NCBI GenBank assembly: GCA_019245255.1 | Contig: JAFARV010000645.1 | Location: forward strand, 1 to 5,314 | Reading direction: 5' to 3' | Source: Acidobacteriaceae bacterium | GTDB taxonomy: Bacteria; Acidobacteriota; Terriglobia; Bryobacterales; Bryobacteraceae | Length of the DNA stretch: 5,314 nucleotides | Translations under genes and position numbers: made by a program | Shown: positions 1-5,314 of the stretch, one piece after another | Position numbering within the stretch: position 1 is the first letter of the stretch | How the letters are laid out: each line of letters starts with the position of its first letter | Notes under the pieces: generated by a model | Databases searched by the model: none | Seen by the model: the letters and a program-made list of their open reading frames with translations, nothing else | What the model was told of the DNA's origin: nothing

Positions 1-1386
1 AAAAGGATTCTTAAAAAACGCTTCGGCTCTATTACCCGGGACGCAGCTCGCTCTCGTGATTTGGATCTCCGCGGGTGCGTCAGAGCGCGCGACGTTGGTT
101 CCCGCAGTGAAGTCCCCGTACGAATAGATGACCGTAAGAGATGCGCGATCGGGATGAATTGCCGTTCCCGCCTGCCCAGCGGCAGTCAACAGCCGTTCCG
201 CTTGAGATTCATCGAAGTGGAAGCTGAGACTCTGGTCCGGGCCCACCATTTGCTGAATAACTTTGCGAGCGTCGAACGTGAACCGCTCCGTGCTTCGGAA
301 ACGGAATCCTACGAGGCCGAGAGAAATAATGATGCCCGCCGTCCCGACAGTAAGAAGAAACTTGCGTCCACTCCGGTCCACCAGCATCATGCCGCCAATC
401 GTCATGAGAAAGTTGACCAGCGTGAAAACCACGTATCCCCAGTGCGCCTCGACATCCGACAGGCCACTTTGCAAGAGGATGTTGGTGTTGTACCCGATGA
501 TCGAGTTAATACCCGTGGCGGTATTGCAGAAAAGAATGACGCACGACAGCACAAACGGAATAACGTATTTCCGGTGAAACAGCGAGTCGGTGCTCTTTTT
601 GCCGGCTCCGGCGAGTTTGCTTTCGGTGCTCAGCACCTCGTCCATCTCCGCCATTTCGGTGTCGGCCTGTTCAACCGTGCGCGAACGCAGAAGCGCTCGA
701 TAAGCGGCCTCTCTCATACCGCGGCGGAACAACCAGCGTGGCGATTCTAGAACCAGTAAGCTGCCTGCAACAAACAAGAGTCCCGGCGGAAGCGAAACCC
801 AGAAAATGCGCCGCCACGCCTGATCCTTGAACGCAAAGATAGTCGCCGCGTCTGCAGATTGAGTCACTTCCGCAACGCGATAGCTGAAATAGATCCCGAT
901 AAACGCGGCGGCAACAATGCCAAGCGTTAGCAGCCATTGAAACATTCCGGTGCCCTTACCCCGATTTGCTGCCGGAAGACACTCGGCAAGATACAGCGGC
1001 ACCACCACTCCGATAAATCCCCCGCTGATGCCTTGTAACAGCCGGCCGAAAAACAATGGCCCGTAACCGTGCGAAAGAGCAATAATCGGAATGCTGATCA
1101 CAAACGTTAAGCCGCTAACTACCATCAACGGCTTACGTCCCATCCAGTCAGCAAGCATGCCGGCGAAAAGCGTAGAAATCACACTGCCGAGCAGCACCGC
1201 CGCGACAATAATTGAGAGCTGTCCCGGGTTCAGACCGGATGTAGCTTCGAGATACGGTAAGGCGCCGCCGATGATTCCCACATCCACGCCGTACAGTAAT
1301 CCACCCAACCCCGCCACGAGTAACAGAAAGCGGTTATAAGTGACTCCACTCAACAGGCTCGGGTTCACCGCACCGGCATCGCTCAT
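1..1386 (-). CDS. MFS sugar porter family transporter (3' end outside window), with a large insertion after TM9
   Basis: Inner-membrane secondary transporter of the major facilitator superfamily, sugar porter family; it probably moves a sugar or polyol, exact substrate unknown. The 462 visible residues read without interruption to the window edge. Seen motifs: GLLYGVDVG in TM1 (about 28-36), motif A GMLADWMGRK (75-84), GRLLQGISGG (114-123) leading into PLYLAE (130-135) and a PAANRG match (138-143), ESPRWL after TM6 (214-219), TGIN in TM7 (291-294) and DRSGRK after TM8 (337-342). Nine membrane helices are visible: about 19-40, 57-77, 85-105, 108-132, 145-167, 192-213, 274-297, 315-336 and 343-361. 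Q150 matches the conserved TM5 glutamine, but the TM7 Gln-Gln pair is Asn288-Thr289. After TM9 come about 100 polar residues with no TM10 yet, where family members have a short loop. Start: ATG at 1386 with a weak AAGG 16 nt upstream; an in-frame GTG at 1401 is possible, and a stop at 1405-1407 excludes anything longer. Family assignment is firm; substrate is not. Confidence 0.93.
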   Translation of the reverse strand, partial: MSDAGAVNPSLLSGVTYNRFLLLVAGLGGLLYGVDVGIIGGALPYLEATSGLNPGQLSIIVAAVLLGSVISTLFAGMLADWMGRKPLMVVSGLTFVISIPIIALSHGYGPLFFGRLLQGISGGFIGVVVPLYLAECLPAANRGKGTGMFQWLLTLGIVAAAFIGIYFSYRVAEVTQSADAATIFAFKDQAWRRIFWVSLPPGLLFVAGSLLVLESPRWLFRRGMREAAYRALLRSRTVEQADTEMAEMDEVLSTESKLAGAGKKSTDSLFHRKYVIPFVLSCVILFCNTATGINSIIGYNTNILLQSGLSDVEAHWGYVVFTLVNFLMTIGGMMLVDRSGRKFLLTVGTAGIIISLGLVGFRFRSTERFTFDARKVIQQMVGPDQSLSFHFDESQAERLLTAAGQAGTAIHPDRASLTVIYSYGDFTAGTNVARSDAPAEIQITRASCVPGNRAEAFFKNPF

Positions 1387-1605
1387 CGAATATTTAGACA
1401 CGCCTTACATCGTCTCCCCGTTATCTTCCTCATCTCTCAAGTCCCAGTTCGGAGCCGCCGCGCGAAACGGAAGCTTGGTTGAAAATCGGCATCGTCAGAA
1501 TCCGCGCGCTTCGGGAACAAGCGTGGCTTGATCTGCGTAATTGTATGACATCGGGGAGTCACTTGTGAGAGCATTGAAGGTGTCCCCCACGTCTGAGTAG
1601 GTCAC
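1387..1605. promoter_or_regulatory. Divergent intergenic region between the sugar porter and the RND operon
   Basis: This 219-nt gap lies between two outward-reading genes, so both promoters are expected here (inference from layout). No convincing paired -35/-10 boxes could be found by eye. On the minus strand a TTGAGA box (1435-1440) resembles a -35 element but lacks a good -10 at 16-18 bp. On the plus strand TTGATC (1528-1533) and TATGAC (1544-1549) are too close together to form one promoter. Two short overlapping inverted repeats, TGAC-N8-GTCA (1546-1561) and TCAC-TT-GTGA (1559-1568), lie 38-60 nt upstream of the adaptor start and could be an operator, though arms this short can occur by chance. 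The short open frames across this region show no family resemblance. Confidence 0.5.
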
Positions 1606-2877
1606 GTGTCTCAAGTCATACGCCGTATCGAAGTTTTCTTCCTGTTAGCATGTATCTTTTTGTCCGTATTGCTTGTTTCCTGCGGCGGGAAGGACACCGC
1701 GAAAGCTGCGGGCATGCGTGGAATGCCTCCCGCCCCGGTGCGAGCCGTAGCCGCAGTCTCAGCCGATGTTCCGCTACTCGTTTCCGCCGTCGGTAACGTC
1801 GAAGCGATCTCTTCCGTCGATGTCAAATCGCGTGTTGCGGGCCAGATCCTTCGCGTCGACTTTCAAGAAGGTCAGGACGTCCGTAAGGGCCAACTTCTCT
1901 TTGAAATTGATCCTGAGCCGCTTCAGCGCCAGATCGCCGAGCTGCAGGCCGACATCGCCAAAGACATCGCTCTCGAGCAGCAGGCGCGTGCGAACGTCCT
2001 CAAAGATGAAGCACAGTTGAAACAGGCGCGTGCATCGGCCGACCGTGGAGTCGCGCTCGCAAAAGAAGGCATCTACTCCAAAGAGCAGACTGAGCAGGTC
2101 GTTGCAACCGCGGATTCGGCTCAGGCCGCGCTTGACGCCGATAAAGCCGCAGTCGAAAGCGCTGTCGCATCCAATAAGGCCGATCGCGCCAGGTTGGCCG
2201 AGACAAACCTCCAGCTCAGCTATACAAAAATCATTGCTCCGATTTCGGGACGCGCTGGTGTCATCAACACAAAAGCGGGAAACCTCATTAAGGACAACGA
2301 CACCACGCTTGTAACTCTCCTCGAGACATCTCCGATTTACGTCTCATTCGGCGTCGCCGAGCAGGCCCTGGCTGAGCTCCGGACATACAACGCCGAACAT
2401 CCGCTCGAGGTAAACGTAACCACCGCCGATCAGAAAATCGAAACCGGATCGCTGCGCTTCATCGACAACACCGTCGATACCACCACCGGAACCATCAAGC
2501 TGAAGGCGATCTTCCCGAACTCGCATCGCACCCTGTGGCCCGGTCAGTTCGTGACCGTTCAGGCACGTCTGAACCTTGAACACAACCGTATCCTGATTCC
2601 GAGCCGCACCATCCAAACCGGTCCGCAGGGCAAGTACGTATGGGTCGTCAACCCCTCCGACAGCACGGTCACGATGCGTCCCGTTAACGTGCTGCGGCTC
2701 TATCAACCGCCCAACGCTGGTGAGCAGGCCGTCATCGGCACCGGGCTGCAAGCAGGAGAATCCGTCATCTCCGAAGGGCAGATGCGGCTGATTCCGGGCG
2801 CCAAAGTCCGCCTGCTCAAGTCCGATACCCAACAGCTCAGTGATTCCGGAAACGGGTCGCAATCCGCCGCATTCTAA
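1606..2877 (+). CDS. RND efflux periplasmic adaptor subunit, lipoprotein (MdtA/AcrA-like membrane fusion protein)
   Basis: Periplasmic adaptor that joins an RND pump to an outer-membrane channel in a tripartite efflux system. Its 423 residues are close to the usual family length. Residues 8-26 form a lipoprotein signal peptide with lipobox LVSC, so Cys26 is the expected lipidation and cleavage site; Gly at +2 is not the Asp inner-membrane retention signal. A Pro-rich linker (40-44) leads into the first beta/lipoyl half (about 70-104, with VAGQI and EGQDVRKGQLLFEIDP). An Ala/Gln/Lys-rich alpha-hairpin spans about 105-205 and carries R147-x3-L151-x6-S158, the RLS motif that docks onto TolC-type channels. 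The second lipoyl half holds APISGRAGVI (211-220). The beta-barrel follows, including FIDNTVDTTTGTIKLKA (285-301) and WPGQFV (311-316), both very like MdtA. A membrane-proximal domain closes the protein. The start is GTG, fixed by an in-frame TGA at 1594-1596; the ribosome site is only a weak AGTAGG. It is first in an operon with the pump gene. Confidence 0.96.
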   Translation: MSQVIRRIEVFFLLACIFLSVLLVSCGGKDTAKAAGMRGMPPAPVRAVAAVSADVPLLVSAVGNVEAISSVDVKSRVAGQILRVDFQEGQDVRKGQLLFEIDPEPLQRQIAELQADIAKDIALEQQARANVLKDEAQLKQARASADRGVALAKEGIYSKEQTEQVVATADSAQAALDADKAAVESAVASNKADRARLAETNLQLSYTKIIAPISGRAGVINTKAGNLIKDNDTTLVTLLETSPIYVSFGVAEQALAELRTYNAEHPLEVNVTTADQKIETGSLRFIDNTVDTTTGTIKLKAIFPNSHRTLWPGQFVTVQARLNLEHNRILIPSRTIQTGPQGKYVWVVNPSDSTVTMRPVNVLRLYQPPNAGEQAVIGTGLQAGESVISEGQMRLIPGAKVRLLKSDTQQLSDSGNGSQSAAF

Positions 2878-2881
2878 GGAG
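2875..2881 (+). promoter_or_regulatory. Ribosome binding site of the RND pump gene, overlapping the adaptor stop codon
   Basis: TAAGGAG is a full-strength Shine-Dalgarno sequence placed 5 nt before the pump ATG at 2887. Its first three bases are the TAA stop codon of the adaptor gene. This fixes the pump start and suggests that ribosomes ending on the adaptor re-initiate on the pump, which would keep the two proteins in proportion (inference). Confidence 0.85.
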
Positions 2882-2886
2882 CGCCG

Positions 2887-5314
2887 ATGCACTTCACAGA
2901 TCTGTTTATTCGCCGGGCCATCAGTACCACGCTGCTCATGGCCGGCATTCTGATCTTCGGTATCCTCAGTTACACCTCGTTGCCGGTCAGCAATCTGCCA
3001 TCGGTCGAATATCCCACCATCCAGGTCGGCGCGAGTCTTCCCGGCGCCAATCCGGACATCATGGCTTCCTCCGTCGCGACGCCGCTCGAAGCGCAATTTT
3101 CAACCATCGCCGGCATCAACAGCATGTCGTCATCGAGTTCACTCGGCAGCACGTCTATCACGCTGCAGTTCGATCTCAGCCGGAACATCGATGCCGCCGC
3201 CCAGGACGTGCAAGCCGCCGTCGCGCGTGCGCAGGGCAACCTGCCTACGAATATGCCGTCCCCGCCGTTCTATTCAAAAGTCAACCCGGCGGAGCAGCCG
3301 ATTCTCTACATTGCCGTTCGCTCCGACACAATGTCTCTTTCGCATCTGGATGAGTATGCGGAAACCATGCTCTCTCGACAGATCTCGATGGTCAGCGGCG
3401 TTTCCCTCGTTCGCGTATTTGGCGCGCAGAAGTACGCCGTTCGCATCCAGGCAGATCCCGAAAAGCTCGCTGCGCACCAGCTTGACCTCGAAACCGTACG
3501 ATCCGCCGTTGCCAGCGGTAGCATCAATTTGCCGGCCGGTTCGCTCTACGGGTTCACCAAGTCTTTTACCGTTCAGTCGGATAGCCAGCTCACCTCGGCA
3601 TCGCAATTTGCCCGCATCATCGTCGCATACCACAACGGCAACCCCGTGCACCTCGATGAGGTCGCTCATGTGTTCGATAGCGTATCGGACGAGAAGACGC
3701 GATTCTGGCTGAATGACCGTCCAGCGATCGTTATCGCGGTCCAGAAGCAGCCCGGCTCGAACACAGTAGAAGTTGCCGACCACGTGAAAGCATTGCTGCC
3801 GGTCCTGAAACAATCGATGCCCGCTGGAATTACATTCGAGCAGGCCTTCGATGCCTCAAAGAATATCCGCGAATCTATTGCCGACGTGAAGTTTACGCTG
3901 ATGCTCACGATTGCGCTGGTCATTCTGGTGATCTTCGCGTTCCTCCGCAACGTTTCGGCGACGGTGATTCCAAGTCTTGCTGTGCCGCTGTCGCTGCTTG
4001 GCACCTTCGGCGCAATGAAGCTTTTAGGCTTCACTATCGACATTCTCTCCATGATGGCCATGACGCTGTCGGTCGGCTTTGTCGTAGACGACGCGATCGT
4101 CATGCTCGAAAACATTGTGCGCCACATGGAGATGGGCAAGCCGCGTATGCAGGCTGCGCTCGACGGCGCGCGCGAAGTCGGCTTCACTATCGTTTCGATG
4201 ACCGTCTCGCTGGTCGCTGTCTTCATCCCCGTCCTGTTTCTTGAAGGCATCATCGGCCGCTTGCTCCGCGAGTTCTCCATTACGATCGCCGTCGCCGTTC
4301 TCATTTCGGGGCTCATCTCGTTGACGCTGACACCCATGCTCTGTAGCCGCTTTTTGCGTCACGAGAGTCATCCTACCGGCAGCTTTTACATCTGGACCGA
4401 AAGGTTCTACATCGGCCTCAATAACCTCTATCGCCGCACATTGCTCGTCGCGTTGCGCCATCGCGCGCTGGTCCTCGGAGTCAGTCTTTCCACTACAGTA
4501 CTGACTGTCTACATGTTTGTCGTGATGCCGAAGAGCTTCATGCCAACTGTCGATCAGGGATTTGCATTCGGTGGCGCCGAAGCCGCCGAGGATACCTCAT
4601 TCGATGAGATGGTCCGCATTCAGAAGAATATCGATACGGTCGTCGCAAAGAGTCCCTGGGTCGATTACTATGGCTCGGGCACAGGTAATTTTGTGGGGCA
4701 AAACCAGGGATTCGTGTTCATGGTTTTCAAACAAAACAGTCATCGCCCCAAGGCCCAGTTGATCTCCCAACAGCTGATGGGACAGATGATGATGACCATC
4801 CCCGGTGTCATGGTCTTCCTGCAGGTGCCGCCGCTGATCACGCTCGGCCAGAACGAAGGCCGTGCGCAATACTCGGTCGCGCTGCAGGACGCCAATACAG
4901 CGGAGCTGTATCAGTGGGCCCCGAAGCTTGAGGCGAAGCTGCACAGCGTCCCGTCGATTCAGGATATTTTCAGCGATTTGCGGCTGAGGAGTCCGCGGCT
5001 GCAGGTGCAGATCGACCGCAACCGCGCGCTCGCATTAGGTATATCCCCCGAAGTCATCGCGAACACGCTCTACGATGCATACGGCAACCGCAGGGTCAGC
5101 ACCATTACGGCGGCTTCCGACCAGTATGATGTGCTGCTGGAAGTTCTGCCGCAATACCAGAGTAATCCCGCAGCGCTCAATCGTCTGTATATTCGTTCCA
5201 ATCAGGGGAAGATGGTTCCGTTATCGGCAGTGGCGGACGTTAAACAAACGGTTGCGCCGTTGAGCGTGAATCATATCGGGCAGTTGCCGGCGGTCAACCT
5301 GCAGTTCAACACAA
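2887..5314 (+). CDS. RND efflux pump inner-membrane subunit (MdtB/MdtC-like, HAE1 family), 3' end outside window
   Basis: Proton-driven inner-membrane pump of the RND superfamily that forms trimers and exports drugs or other toxic compounds through the adaptor and an outer-membrane channel. The visible 809 residues are about four-fifths of the usual 1,020-1,060. TM1 lies at about 12-30, followed by the first periplasmic porter/docking loop (about 31-335), which contains VEYPTIQV (40-47), ATPLEAQF (64-71) and YSKVNPAEQPIL (129-140). TM2-TM6 lie at about 336-488, and TM7 at about 526-546. The second periplasmic loop begins with MPKSFMPTVDQG (547-558) and runs to the edge. The TM4 motif GFVVDDAIVMLENI (397-410) carries D401 and D402, matching the AcrB proton-relay pair D407/D408. 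The partner Lys and Arg in TM10-TM11 lie beyond the window. FLRN, IPSLAVPLSLLGTF and SLTLTPMLCSRFL are closest in style to E. coli MdtB/MdtC, which work as a two-subunit pump; whether a second RND gene follows cannot be seen. Nothing in the reading frame is broken. Confidence 0.97.
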   Translation, partial: MHFTDLFIRRAISTTLLMAGILIFGILSYTSLPVSNLPSVEYPTIQVGASLPGANPDIMASSVATPLEAQFSTIAGINSMSSSSSLGSTSITLQFDLSRNIDAAAQDVQAAVARAQGNLPTNMPSPPFYSKVNPAEQPILYIAVRSDTMSLSHLDEYAETMLSRQISMVSGVSLVRVFGAQKYAVRIQADPEKLAAHQLDLETVRSAVASGSINLPAGSLYGFTKSFTVQSDSQLTSASQFARIIVAYHNGNPVHLDEVAHVFDSVSDEKTRFWLNDRPAIVIAVQKQPGSNTVEVADHVKALLPVLKQSMPAGITFEQAFDASKNIRESIADVKFTLMLTIALVILVIFAFLRNVSATVIPSLAVPLSLLGTFGAMKLLGFTIDILSMMAMTLSVGFVVDDAIVMLENIVRHMEMGKPRMQAALDGAREVGFTIVSMTVSLVAVFIPVLFLEGIIGRLLREFSITIAVAVLISGLISLTLTPMLCSRFLRHESHPTGSFYIWTERFYIGLNNLYRRTLLVALRHRALVLGVSLSTTVLTVYMFVVMPKSFMPTVDQGFAFGGAEAAEDTSFDEMVRIQKNIDTVVAKSPWVDYYGSGTGNFVGQNQGFVFMVFKQNSHRPKAQLISQQLMGQMMMTIPGVMVFLQVPPLITLGQNEGRAQYSVALQDANTAELYQWAPKLEAKLHSVPSIQDIFSDLRLRSPRLQVQIDRNRALALGISPEVIANTLYDAYGNRRVSTITAASDQYDVLLEVLPQYQSNPAALNRLYIRSNQGKMVPLSAVADVKQTVAPLSVNHIGQLPAVNLQFNT

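Noticed and set aside
61..750. A 229-codon open frame on the plus strand, with another of 104 codons overlapping it
   Set aside because: Both are antisense to the sugar porter, whose minus-strand frame carries clear family motifs in the upstream part and stays open to the window edge. The translations are Arg/His-rich and have no recognisable domain.
1340..1531. A 63-codon plus-strand open frame crossing the intergenic region
   Set aside because: It begins antisense to the sugar porter's N-terminus, has no good ribosome binding site and shows no recognisable protein features.
1603..1608. CACGTG palindrome overlapping the GTG start of the adaptor
   Set aside because: A six-base palindrome is expected often by chance, and bacteria have no general regulator for which this single site would be diagnostic.
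2344..3096. A 250-codon open frame on the minus strand
   Set aside because: It runs antisense across the end of the adaptor and the start of the RND gene, both of which are certain. Its product is Gly/Arg/Asp-rich without family features, as expected for a shadow frame.
3666..4337. A 223-codon open frame on the minus strand, with neighbours at 3274-3813 and 4024-4461
   Set aside because: All are antisense to conserved RND transmembrane and porter segments, including the TM4 Asp-Asp motif. They have low-complexity Ser/Thr/Arg- or Asp/Glu-rich composition and no domain.

Overview
The window looks like ordinary chromosomal DNA from a Gram-negative (diderm) bacterium. It holds an RND efflux pump operon and, divergent from it, a sugar-porter-type transporter. 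GC content is moderately high. The diderm inference rests on the RND pump, on a lipoprotein adaptor and on a TolC-docking motif in that adaptor. The protein style would fit an acidobacterium, but this is an impression and not something the sequence proves.

Layout: positions 1-1386 (minus strand) encode the first 462 residues of a major facilitator superfamily sugar porter; its 3' end lies outside the window. Positions 1387-1605 are a divergent intergenic region that should carry the promoters and leaders of both transcription units. Positions 1606-2877 (plus strand) encode a complete periplasmic adaptor lipoprotein of the MdtA/AcrA type. Positions 2887-5314 (plus strand) encode the first 809 residues of an RND inner-membrane pump of the MdtB/MdtC type, cut by the window edge before TM8-12.

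The adaptor and pump form an operon: a 9-nt gap separates them, and the adaptor stop codon sits inside the pump's Shine-Dalgarno sequence. The adaptor would bridge the proton-driven pump to a TolC-family outer-membrane channel to export drugs or other toxic compounds. No outer-membrane channel gene, second RND subunit or regulator is visible; any of these could follow downstream of position 5314. The divergent sugar porter has no evident functional link to the pump.

I did not find an undescribed multi-gene system. The most unusual point is in the sugar porter: at least about 98 residues of non-membrane sequence follow TM9, where the family normally has a short loop, and the usual Gln-Gln sugar-binding pair in TM7 is replaced by Asn-Thr. 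No RNA genes, CRISPR, insertion sequences or large repeats were seen.
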